In this document: positions 11,551-20,782 of the stretch, in pieces
How positions within the stretch are numbered: position 1 is the stretch's first letter
Layout of the letters: every line of letters begins with the position of its first letter
Assembly (NCBI RefSeq): GCF_023159225.1
Contig: NC_063174.1
Span: forward strand, 26,619,983-26,683,982
DNA from: Perognathus longimembris pacificus
Taxonomy: Eukaryota; Chordata; Mammalia; Rodentia; Heteromyidae
DNA: 64,000 bases
Direction of reading: 5' to 3'
The notes under the pieces: model-generated
Told to the model about the DNA's origin: nothing
Databases searched by the model: none
What the model saw: the letters and a program-made list of their open reading frames with translations, nothing else
Made by a program: the position numbers and the translations under genes

Positions 11551-12083
11551 CATTGTTGTTGGGATCCAGCCTTTAGACTTGGCCGGGGGCTTGACGCCCT
11601 TCCCCCAAGCCCTAGGGGAACGCGGAAGCAGGCTACGGTTCTCTGGGTCCGGAACCAGAAGAACTGGCTTTGCACCCAGGCCCCAAATCTCTCGCCAGCC
11701 CAGGCGCCTCCCAGTCTCGCCCTGGCTCGGCGCTTTCGAGTGACGTTAGCTCAAGGGGGTCATGTGACAGCTTTCAGCCTATTGGTGTTCTGGCCGATCG
11801 CCCTCTGTTGCTATCATCTCCCTTTACCCCCGCCTTAATAAATCAGTTGGCTCTGGAAGCCGTCTCCGAGACTCGCGTATGCCTGACTTTATTTACCGGT
11901 AAGGAGGTGGGCACGCTTTCTCGTCAGACTGCGCACGCATGAGGTCGGCCCTGACCCCTCCATCCCATCCTGGCTATCTGCCAGCCGGGTGTCCAGGAGA
12001 GAGGACGGGAAAAGGGGGTGGCGAGAAACCTAGCTGAGCATTGATCCCCACGCCGGGAGAGGCGAAGGAGCCCGACACATTGT
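11551..12083 (+). mobile_element. CpG-dense solo LTR with 6-bp target duplication
   Basis: The element occupies 11557-12077 (521 bp). It begins TGTTGGGATCC and ends GAGCCCGACA, giving TG...CA ends with near-matching inverted termini (TGTTGGG versus TGTCGGG). It is flanked by perfect 6-bp direct repeats CATTGT at 11551-11556 and 12078-12083, as expected for class II (ERVK/IAP-like) integration. I count 33 CpGs inside, far above the surrounding DNA. Possible control sites are TGACGT at 11741, an inverted CCAAT (ATTGG) at 11781 and AATAAA at 11837-11842. No internal retroviral sequence or primer site follows, so this is a solo LTR left by recombination. Orientation rests on the AATAAA and is probable. 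Class is inferred from the duplication length and ends. Confidence 0.8.
11837..11842 (+). promoter_or_regulatory. Possible LTR polyadenylation signal
   Basis: AATAAA inside TTAATAAATC in the middle of the solo LTR. It could equally serve as a degenerate TATA-like element (TTAATAAAT). Its position 280 bp into a 521-bp LTR suits either role. Confidence 0.45.
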
Positions 12084-12655
12084 CATTAGCTGAATATATG
12101 CATCAAAACTTCCTGAATGGAGGTCAGTGGCTTGGGAAAAACATCCTGGAGCCTGTAATACTCTTTTCAAAACTATTGCCTTTGCTAATATTCTTGCACA
12201 AAGAACGTTGGACAGAAAACATGCATAGCAAAGTGACAAGCCCAAAGATTGTCTGTGGCAAATAACCTTGCCTATAAGGGAGTTTTATAGGAGCCATTTG
12301 TTTTGTTTATATTTTCTTTTGACTTTATACAAAATTTTCTTTCTGTTGTATACAAAAAGTATGATATGATAGGAATCAGTATCTATATAAATCAAAGCGT
12401 ACTTTCAGTAAATATAAAATAAAATTTTATAACGATGCATCATGACACAAATGATGTCTGTGAATATCTACAAGTCCACAACCATCTTTTGTTCACTAGA
12501 ACAGGATTATAGAAAAGCTCCAACTCTCCACTGATAGAAGTATCATTTTATGGCAATTAGTACTATTGGTGATTTTTGTTTTCTGTGTGCATATGACATC
12601 ATGGGTAGGGATTGAAAAGAACATCCTTGGGATGCTAGAATGGAAGAACACTTGC
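12084..12655. other. Unique AT-rich sequence
   Basis: No repeat or gene was recognised downstream of the LTR duplication. Confidence 0.4.
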
Positions 12656-12800
12656 CTAGTGGAAAGAACCTCAGGTTTCTAATTCCAAGTGTCTCTTCAG
12701 TTAACCACTTTGGAGATCTGTCAGAATTCTCTGGACCTCACTTAACCTGATCTGTGATAGAAATTGGATAAGCCCTAAGCTCTCCTCTGATGATAAACAT
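12656..12800 (+). mobile_element. MIR-like SINE fragment
   Basis: Ancient tRNA-derived SINE pattern: TTTCTAATTCCAAGTG, then TCAGTTAACCACTTTGG, TCTCTGGACCTCACTTAACC and a following A-rich segment. This corresponds to the MIR core order (text/AACC/CTCAGTTT/TAAAATGG). Strongly diverged. Confidence 0.5.
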
Positions 12801-13299
12801 TTTAAAGCTAACACCATAATATACTGTATAGACTATAGTGTTAAAATTTCTAGAATGACATGAATTATTTTAGAATTTTCCAACCATGATGACTGCATCA
12901 CAAACACACCACCATTTCAGGTGATTTGTCATAGCAGCCTGGACTAAGATAGAAATTGACCAATGCCATTGCTCTAAAGTAGCCTCTAAGGGCCGACATA
13001 GATGGACCCTTCATTTCTCCTCTAAGCCAATCACCTCCTCCTGCTAAAATCCATCTCGTTTGAAGTGGTCCACTCAGGTACTGGTTCTTTAACACTAGGT
13101 TCCTCCCTCCTAGATTTTACCCAGTATATTTACACGGATGGATCCTCTTCTGAATTATCTTCTCAGTGAGGCTTTCATTGAGTTTTCTAATCAAAAGCAC
13201 AATCCCCACTCTTCTTTCTGCAGAATTTTCTCAATTCTCCTCTGCTTCACACCAAAGCACTGCCTTTCTGTGACATAATTACCTGCTTTCCTTATTTCC

Positions 13300-13360
13300 C
13301 CAGCCCTTAGTAGGATGTAAGCTCTGGAAGGGCAAGAATTTTGTTTAGTTGTTTCAGCCA
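13300..13360 (+). mobile_element. L2-like 3' fragment
   Basis: GGATGTAAGCTCTGGAAGGG followed by CAAGAATTTTGTTTAG matches the common L2 ending (GTAAGCTCCATGAGGGCAGG then a TTTTGT stretch). Confidence 0.5.
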
Positions 13361-13396
13361 GGCTCTCTCTGTTTTTCTCCCTCCCCCCTCACATAT

Positions 13397-13436
13397 GTGT
13401 GTGTGTGTGTACATGTGTATGTGTGTGTCTGTGTGT
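13397..13436. repeat. Interrupted (TG)n microsatellite
   Basis: Short TG runs broken by TACATG and TCTG interruptions. Confidence 0.9.
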
Positions 13437-13612
13437 GAATTAAGATCAAGAGAGTAACTCATAAGAGTAAGTGACAACTCCCTTGTCATTCTTGCAATTG
13501 GACCAGAAATAAATGAATATCAATATAGAAGAAGAGAAGTTAACTACTCATGTTCTATTAGATCTGGTGTCCCAGTAAATCACCAAAGGTTCTGCAATTA
13601 TTAAAACCCAGC

Positions 13613-13800
13613 ATTAGCCAGGCACTGGTGGCTCACACCTATAATCCTAGCTACTGAGGAGGCTGAGATCTGAGGATCACAGTTCAGAGCTGAGGCAGGA
13701 AAGTTCACAAGACTCTTATCTCCAATTAACCACCAAAATGCTAGAATTGGTGCTATACCTCAAGTGGTAGAGTGCTAGCCTTGAGCAAGAGATCCTCTCT
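13613..13800 (+). mobile_element. B1-like/Geo composite SINE
   Basis: Left part: AGCCAGGCACTGGTGGCTCA, CTATAATCCTAGCTACTGAG and GAGGCTGAGATCTGAGGATC. Junction: ATCTCCAATTAACCACCAAA. Right monomer: GAATTGGTGCTATACCTCAA and GTGCTAGCCTTGAGCAAGAG, where it is 3'-truncated. Confidence 0.92.
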
Positions 13801-14279
13801 GTTGCTACATTTGTGAAACTTTCTCCTTTATGAGTTACACATTTACCTATTTTTATTTTACCTGAGAGAAACACTTCATAAGTGTTCAGACAGATTAAAC
13901 CTTGCTTAAGATTTGGGGAATGATATTACTGTTCTAAAATCACACATGGAGGAATTCTGCCTAAGGATCGTTGTTCTGAGACTCAGAAAGATGAGTTGCT
14001 CACCAAAGTAAATTGACCTACACTATTTCCATCCAGTCTTGAGTTTCCAACTTCAGTGTTATCCTTCACTTTGAACCATTTTTATAGTTAATGAAAATAT
14101 AATTAAAAGAAAAATTTAATTGTTCCTTCACTACTAACCTAAACCTGTTTCCAATGACCTCCAGTTTATTATTTCACAACAGCCTTTTGTTCAGGGTCTT
14201 TCCATCTGTTTGTTAAGCATTTTTCAATGGAAGTCTCAATTAGAAGGGGGAAAAAGGGAGGGGGGACAATCATTTAATT
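13801..14279. other. Unique sequence
   Basis: No repeat or gene recognised. Confidence 0.4.
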
Positions 14280-14680
14280 CAAAAATTAATTTGGAGATCA
14301 GGCCGCTGACTTAGGCTCATGCCAGCAACTTAAGGCTTTTCAGCTCTGGCCACATGATCCAAAGGAACTGAGCAGCAACTGTCTAGCTGCTTTAATCCCC
14401 CTTAATTTGAGTGCAAAGAAACTCACATGTGTTTCTAAGAACATTTTTGGAGCACAAGAAGTCCATTTCCAGGGGACACCATCTAATGCCCTTGTTTCGC
14501 TGATCTCCCTGTATTCTAAATTAATTTTTCAATCGTTCAGAAGCAAAGTGGGCTGGAGTGGAGTAGGCTGGATGAATAGCTTTAAAGCAAGGCTGTGTCC
14601 CAGTTATTAAAACAACTATGTTTCCACTACCATGACACGAGGTTTCTTTACATCCGAATAAAGCTGATTCAGTCATGAAA
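14280..14680. promoter_or_regulatory. Candidate conserved non-coding element
   Basis: Repeat-free stretch containing AATTAATTTGGAGATC, a CpG in GGCCGCTGAC, CAACTGTCTAGCTGC, TTTAATCCCCCTTAATTTGA and CACATGTG. This mix of homeodomain-like TAAT words and E-boxes resembles enhancer sequence. Conservation is untested. Confidence 0.25.
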
Positions 14681-14891
14681 AAGACAAACATAGGGGTGCA
14701 CTACCTCACTGAACTTTGAGGAGCTCTGGAAGTGCCAGAGAGTGCAGCCAGGAAGGTTCCTTGGCCTCTATTCCTTTACTTTTAGCCCTCTAGGTTCCCT
14801 GGTCATTAGAAAAACTTAATTAAAATTCAAAGTCAATGTTTCAGGAAGTAGATATATCTTTAGTAATGGAGTCTCAAAGGTCTTGAGTCTC

Positions 14892-15144
14892 ACCTGACTT
14901 ATTTTATTTTATATTTTTATATTTTTATTTTTTATTTTGCCAGTCCTGGGGCTTGGACTCAGGGCATGAACACTGTCCCTGGCTTCTTTTTGCTCAAGGC
15001 TAGCACTCTGCCACTTGAGCCACAGCGCCACTTCTGGCCATTTTCTGTATATGTGGTGCTGGGGAATCAAACCCAGGGCCTCATGTATATGAGGCAGGCA
15101 CTCTTGCCACTAGGCCATATCCCCAGCCCACCTGACTTATTTTA
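14892..15144 (-). mobile_element. IDL-Geo SINE with target duplication
   Basis: Minus-strand copy. The plus strand reads from GCCAGTCCTGGGGCTTGGAC (right monomer end) to GGCCATATCCCCAGCCC (left monomer start). A 15-bp duplication (ACCTGACTTATTTTA) is at 14892-14906 and 15130-15144. The tail region is AT-rich (TTTTATATTTT-type) rather than pure T. Confidence 0.93.
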
Positions 15145-17150
15145 AAACCTAAAGACTGAAAAGCTAGTGGGTTACTTTGCATCTTTTCTCTCATGAGTTG
15201 ATAGGCAACAGAGATCTCTGAAACAATTTTTATCTAGAGTTAAAAAGATAGAATGGAAAATTAGGAACCAAGTAGAGTGGAACTTCCTTAAGCAACGCTG
15301 GGAAACACCAAGTGTTGTCTCCTGGGCTCTCTGCTTCTGCCTTCTTGAGATTGAGCCACTGTCTCTAGTTCTTCAATCTTCTTCTCTCATACACCTGCCA
15401 TTCACCTACACATCATCAAACTTGCTCTCTAAAAAGAGCTGAGACAAACCATTCAAATGGAGGAGTAAATCACAGCTCATCTTCACTGATCTCATGCTAT
15501 CTGCCAGCCACGGATACCTTGTTATTTATTTAGCTCTTATTCTCCACACTTTATAGACTAGACTAGGAATTGGTTGCCATTCTCACTGAGATTGCAAACC
15601 AGGAAATTTCATCACCCAAGCTGACAATCATTATGCTTCATGATATCTACAGCAGTTGCCTGTTAATATTGAATGATTGAATGGATGGCTTTTCCCAGAC
15701 AGATTGCTTTTGACTAGAGAAAGGAATCTTAAGCAAAAAAAGTATCTAACTATGTGTATTTCTCATCTGTGGAGTCTTCCAGAAGCCCCAGAAACACAAT
15801 TCTAGAAGGAGTTGCCTATTCTGGGCTGGTCATTGGCCTTCACACACATTAAAGAGCTAATGTGGAGAGGAAGTTAAATAATATTCATAAACCTCTAACA
15901 CTGAGGTGGTAGGAAAAGCAAAGCTATTGAGGGAATCCCAGCACTTTGGGTTTTACCAGTCTTCCAAGTCATCTAAAACAACCTCTTCAATTCAAACAGG
16001 AGCTCTTTCCTGCTCCGGTGCCAGAGAGCTGGCTGCCTGCCTCAGCTGACCTTCTCTTACTCTTCAAATATTCTCACTCATATTGGGGCACATTTCCTGT
16101 GATTCCAGTTTGCACATAGAACAAGCACATGGGGCTACTTTCTTTTCTGTCTTCAAATAAAACAAAAGAGAATTTTCATGGCCAGAGGGAACACAAATGG
16201 GCCCAGGATTTGAAAGCCCAAGAGGCTATCCCTACCAATAGCAACTCCAAGGATGAAGCAGTTCCATTCTAGCATTTTCCTTGGTAAGACCTTCAGTTGT
16301 TTCTTTCTACATGACATCTTACCTGTCTTCCATGTAGCAAGCCATGGTCTAAACTCTCTGACTCTGACAGTATCATTCTCCACTATCCTCTCCCCAGTTG
16401 GCTTCTGACACTGAGTCATAAATCAAATCAAAGTGGAGAGACTGTATCAAGCACTGGACTGTGGACATTTTTATAAGAGTGACTTAATTTCACAGACTCA
16501 AACTATTTGAAGTTTTCACACACGATTACTTTCAAAACTCATCGCTATAGAAAGAACTATTAGCCACTCTGATTAAAAAAACAAGCAGCAAATCAGTAAG
16601 AAACAGGCTTGGGGATTTGAATAAAGAAAAGAATATTCAATGGGAGAGCTATCTGCCCACCCCAAAAGCAATCTAGTGTGCTTCAGGTTTGAGCAAACCT
16701 AGAAGGAAGGCAGATTTATTAAAGGAGGAAGATCATGTTCTTTCAGGAGTTATTGTTATGAATGGCTGAGAGGACAAGTGGGACTCGCCTCTTGGCCTCC
16801 AAACTCAGTCCCATAGTTTGGCCTAGTCCAAGAAACAGCCCTGGCACCCGGCCAGGTATTCAGCTTTTATGTGCAAGCTCAGCTGATGAAGAAGCACCCC
16901 TGAAGTAATTAAAACAGGGGAGAAGAAGAGACAGGGAGGGCTGGAATCTCTCCAGTAGTGATGACAGCCAAGTTCTGGGCTGTTGCCTGGAGTGGCTGTC
17001 CCCAGGAAAATAAAAAAGAGAAAAGTTCCAACAATATATGAATATAGTGTGTGTATGTTATGGAAAGATGAGATCAGAAGGCTTCATGCTTGATGATGAT
17101 TATTATTAAGGATTTTGAATCTCTTTAAAAAATACTTTGAATAAGTAGAA
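15145..17150. other. Unique sequence block
   Basis: About 2 kb with no recognised repeat. A minus-strand frame at 16153-16419 (88 codons) shows no family resemblance. No exon could be supported. Confidence 0.4.
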
Positions 17151-17152
17151 GT

Positions 17153-17195
17153 TGAGGCTTCAGGCCCTTTACCACTTGAGCCACAATCCATTCTT
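17153..17195 (-). mobile_element. Geo monomer fragment
   Basis: CCCTTTACCACTTGAGCCAC matches the reverse complement of the right monomer (GTGGCTCAAGTGGTAGAG). It is a stub of about 40 bp left next to the L1 insertion. Confidence 0.6.
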
Positions 17196-17220
17196 TTTGC
17201 TTTTAGTTTGTTTTTCACAT

Positions 17221-17757
17221 AGGTTCTTTAAAATTTTTTAATTTATTTATTGTCAAAGTAATGTACAGAGGGGTTACAGGTTCATATGTATGGCAGTGAG
17301 TACATTTCTTATCAAACTTATTACCTCCTCCCTCATTTTTCTACCATCTTCCCCCCTCCTCAATTCCCTTCCTTTCAAGTTGTACAGTTGGTTTACAGCA
17401 TATCGTCCTGTAAGTATTGCTGTTCCACTGGTTCATCTTTTACCCTTTGTTTCTCCATTTTGATGCTCCCCTTTCCTTCCCTAATTCTGATAAACGTATA
17501 TACAACACCCAGGGTAGCAAAATCAGTTACAGTGGCATCAGGGTTAAAACCTGGAAAGAAAGTCAAAAGAAAACGGCATATTTTCACATGGTACATTGAA
17601 AATAACAACAAACCTGATCAACTACTTATTTCTATAACTTGGAGTTCATTTCGCTTAGCATCATCTTATGTGTTCATATGTACACAACTATTGAGCTGTT
17701 ATGATCATCTGCTAGGACTATCCTAGACATGTACTAATTATTACAAATGAGGTTCTT
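17221..17757 (-). mobile_element. 5'-truncated lineage-specific L1 3' end
   Basis: On the minus strand the element ends CCCCTCTGTACATTACTTTG, ACAATAAATAAATTA and an A-rich tail (body 17229-17749). Further in, AGATGATGCTAAGCGAAATG corresponds to the L1 3'-terminal 'TTAAGTGAAATAAG' region. A candidate 8-bp duplication AGGTTCTT lies at 17221-17228 and 17750-17757. Its 3' terminal 150 bp match the copy at 60260-60410. The 146-codon plus-strand frame inside it is antisense and not a gene. Confidence 0.8.
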
Positions 17758-17867
17758 GCATTTTTGCTAGGGTCAGCATCAGACTGAGACGCCTCAACCT
17801 TTGCTTTCTAAGAAGATGGAATTACAGAAGTGTACTACCAGTTCTACTTTGTGTATTCTTGATATTT

Positions 17868-17983
17868 TACCCACTTCTTCCTTCTTTCCTTCCTTCCTTC
17901 CTCCCTCCCTCCCTCCCTCCCTCCCTCCCTCCCTCCCTCCCTCCCTTCCTTCCTTCCTTCCTTCCTTCCTTCCTTCTTTCCAT
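17868..17983. repeat. (CTTC)n/(CTCC)n pyrimidine tract
   Basis: CTTC units change to about eleven CTCC units and back to CTTC. The strand is pyrimidine only across most of the tract and is mirror-symmetric, so it could form triplex DNA. It lies directly at the tail side of a minus-strand B1/Geo SINE and probably grew from that tail. Confidence 0.95.
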
Positions 17984-18212
17984 TCTTTGCCAGTACTGGG
18001 GCTTGAATTCAAGGATTCATAATCTTTCTTGGTTTTTGCACCCATGGTTGGCACTCTACTACTTGAACCACACTTCCAGCCCATGTTTTTTGTTGATTAA
18101 TTTTAGATAGTGTTTCACAGACTTTTCTGCCCAAACTGTCTTCAAACTGTGATCATCCAGGTCTTTGACTCCTGAATATCTAGGATTATAGGCATGAGCC
18201 TCTGGCATCTAC
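17984..18212 (-). mobile_element. B1-like/Geo composite SINE
   Basis: The plus strand reads GCCAGTACTGGGGCTTGAAT, CTACTACTTGAACCACAC, ACTTTTCTGCCCAAACTGTC, TTCAAACTGTGATCATCCAG and GATTATAGGCATGAGCC. This is the reverse complement of right monomer plus B1-like left monomer. Older copy. Confidence 0.88.
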
Positions 18213-18468
18213 TTCTTAGTGACTGGATAGGAGAGGTCATCAGTATCTGAGTTGTGCAAGTGAAGGATCATATTGTGCTAGAAAAAACTAAGGTGGAGAA
18301 GTCATTTTACTAGTTTAAATTCTAACACAATTAGCTGTGACCTTGAAGAATTCACTTAAGCCTGTGAACTTACATAAGAGAACTAAAGGACCTCTTGCTT
18401 GGTAAATGAAAACTCACAGCAAAAAAATTATCTATCTCTTTATCTTCTCATGTGCCTATTTCATCATC

Positions 18469-18503
18469 TATCCATCCATCCATCCATCCATCCATCTGTC
18501 TGT
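18469..18503. repeat. (ATCC)n/(GTCT)n microsatellite
   Basis: About seven ATCC units followed by short CTGT units. Confidence 0.92.
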
Positions 18504-18624
18504 CCACACACCTGTCCATCCACCTGAATCCATATTTACATTAATTTCTTTGTAAAGTGGTCTACTGCAATCTCAGTTTCAATCTGTTTCCATGTTCATC
18601 CAGCAGAAGACTTTATGATCAAAA

Positions 18625-18848
18625 CAGTAATGTTGGCCAGGTGCCAACATTACTAGCTACTCAGGAAGTTGAAATCTGAGGACTGTGGTTCAAAGCCAGC
18701 CCAAAGAAAAAAGTCTATGAGACTCTTATTTCCAATTAACAAGCAAAAAGCTGAAAGTGGAGCTGTGGCTCAAGTGGTAGAGTGCTAGCCTTGAGCTTAA
18801 AAGCTCAGGGACAGAACCCAAACTCTGAGTTCAAAACCCTAGGACCAG

Positions 18849-18903
<55 letters not shown>

Positions 18904-18910
18904 ATGTTGG
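18625..18910 (+). mobile_element. B1-like/Geo SINE whose tail became a CA repeat
   Basis: The B1-like left end (CCAGGTGCCAACATTACTAG) is disturbed. It then shows GTTGAAATCTGAGGACTGTG, TTCCAATTAACAAGCAAAAA and the right monomer AAAGTGGAGCTGTGGCTCAA. The end is AGGACCAGCATA and then (CA)n at 18851-18898. An 11-bp duplication AGTAATGTTGG lies at 18625-18635 and 18900-18910. The CA run therefore sits inside the insertion, where the A tail belongs. Confidence 0.92.
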
Positions 18911-19624
18911 AAAGATACAAAAATACACAAATAGTCAACTGAATAGTAGATCTTAAAACAACTAGAGAGATAATTAAAACCTAAATAAATAAGTTAGGGA
19001 TAACTTAATTAGGGTCATGCCCAGTACCTTACTTTATGCCACATAACTAATGTACATTATCAAGTAAAAGAGCACACTTAGAAATGAAGACTGGAAGTAA
19101 TGAATAGAATGTGTTCTAGTTAGTGTCAAGTTGGGATATGGGAAGGCTACCCCCGTAGTTCAAATCCTGTCCAATGACTCCATACATACAGGGTCAGATA
19201 ATGACAAATGATACCCTTATATTTGTATGGCGTAGTTCGTAAGTGTTCTGACTTGAAATAGAAAATGAGTGAAGTGAGGCTAGATAGTTCATTCCCACAG
19301 TGAGTCTTGGGGCTGCTATATGGAGGTATCCTGCCCAGGGTAATGTAGTAAGAATGACAGGGACCCAGTAGCAGAGGTTAGCTCACTGAAAGCCAGAAAA
19401 TGCACCCTGCTCCTTGCTTAGCATGCATTCTCCTGCTAAGGAGGGCAAGTCATCTTTATATGTGTTCAACAAGACCCTGCCTGGGCACAACAATAAGACA
19501 GTTGCTTCTGTAGTCCTGACACTTTGTTACCATTTCTCCTTGATTTAGACTTTGGACTCATTACTGATTTGGTTCAGAGGTCTGGTAGTGGGAGCTCTAG
19601 GACATAATCCTCTAGACTCTGTTA
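18911..19624. other. Unique sequence
   Basis: Nothing recognised. Confidence 0.4.
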
Positions 19625-19724
19625 TTTGTTAATAAAATTAGTTTGTGCTTATGAACACATAAAATTATATAGAGCCTATAAACACATAAAACTTGCAGAG
19701 AAGAGGGTGCCATGTAGCATTTTG

Positions 19725-19727
<3 letters not shown>

Positions 19728-19760
<33 letters not shown>
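19728..19760. repeat. (CA)n microsatellite
   Basis: Sixteen or so CA units grown within the L1 3' region, after the word GATACACACAC. Confidence 0.95.
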
Positions 19761-19762
<2 letters not shown>

Positions 19763-19847
19763 TGGGTAATGTTTAAATAAATCTGTCTCCTAAATATTTA
19801 TCATTTGTTTTTATTTTAACAACAAAAAAAAAACAAAACATTCAAAG

Positions 19848-20070
19848 CTGGGTACCGGTGGTTCACGCCTATAATCCTAGCTGTTCAGGAGGTTGAGATC
19901 TGAGAATCAAAGTCCTCCTGGTCAGGAAATTCTATCTCCAATTAACCAGAGAACATCACAAGTGGAGCTATGGCTCAAGTGGCAGAGTACTAACCTTGAG
20001 TGAAAAAGCAAATAATGTCTTAGCTTTGTCCTGAGTTCAAACCCAGGTACAAACACAGTAAACAAATAAT
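19848..20070 (+). mobile_element. B1-like/Geo SINE nested in L1
   Basis: AGCTGGGTACCGGTGGTTCA and CTATAATCCTAGCTGTTCAG give the left part. AAGTGGAGCTATGGCTCAAG and ACTAACCTTGAGTGAAAAAG give the right monomer. L1 sequence continues on both sides. Confidence 0.9.
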
Positions 20071-20594
20071 CATTCGCCTCTTGCTTTTAGCTTTTTAAAA
20101 GACACATTACATAATTGTTATCTATAGTGGCCTAATTGTAAAGAAGTACTCCAAAATTTACTCCTATCTATCTGCAGTGTAGTTCAATCTTTCTGCATCA
20201 CTCCCTGTCCCTGTTATTCCTAGCCTCTGGCACCACCATCTCAACTTCTATGAGGTGAAACTTTTTAGCCCCTACATGTGAGCAAAATGCTGTAGTACTG
20301 AGTATTCTTCCTGAGCCTGCTTTATTTCACTTAACATGATGATCTCTAGCTTTATGACAGGGTTGTATCCCTTAGTAGCTGGTATAGCATTTCATTGTAC
20401 AAATATACCATGTTTTGCTTATCCTCCTCACAGATGGTGGACATACAGGTTGTTTCCATGTCTTGGCTATTGTGAATATAACCAAAATAGGCATGAAAAT
20501 GCAGCCACCTCTGACATGCTGGTTTTATTTCCTTAGGATAAATATACACAGAAGTGAGATTACTGGATCAGAGTATAGTTTTTGTTTTAATTCT

Positions 20595-20705
20595 TTTATA
20601 GATAGTAATTTGCTATGTACCCACACTAGCCCTGAACTCTTGGTCCTTCTGCCCCAGCCTTTTGAATAATGAGATGACAGACATTTGCCATCACATCTGT
20701 CCCAT
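20595..20705 (-). mobile_element. B1-like SINE nested in L1
   Basis: The plus strand shows GCTATGTACCCACACTAGCC, CTGAACTCTTGGTCCTTCTG and CAGCCTTTTGAATAATGAGA, the reverse complement of a diverged B1/Alu-type monomer. L1 words resume at TTAATTTTTGGAGGCATCTC. Confidence 0.75.
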
Positions 20706-20782
20706 ATTTAATTTTTGGAGGCATCTCCATACTGTTTGTCTTGATGGCTATACTAACTGACATTTCCACCATAGGTGTTTAA

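Larger units (their letters stand above)
19625..20782 (-). mobile_element. Old L1 3' region with nested SINEs
   Basis: Several blocks follow the mammalian L1 3'-UTR order on the minus strand. On the plus strand these read GTAGCATTTTGATACAC, AATTGTTATCTATAGTGG, TACTCCTATCTATCTGCAG, TGCTTTATTTCACTTAACAT, TCTTGGCTATTGTGAATA, AAGTGAGATTACTGGATCA and TCCATACTGTTTGTCTTGAT. A B1/Geo SINE (19848-20070) and a B1-like SINE (20595-20705) interrupt it. The degree of divergence suggests a pre-rodent or early rodent L1M-type subfamily. Confidence 0.85.

Noticed and set aside
11557..12077. CpG-rich segment read as a gene promoter or CpG island
   Set aside because: Terminal inverted ends and a perfect 6-bp duplication bound the whole CpG-rich region, so a solo LTR explains it better; no adjacent exon is visible.
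16153..16419. 88-codon minus-strand frame
   Set aside because: No homology, no splice or promoter support, ordinary unique DNA.
17286..17726. 146-codon plus-strand frame
   Set aside because: Lies antisense inside the truncated L1 3' end.
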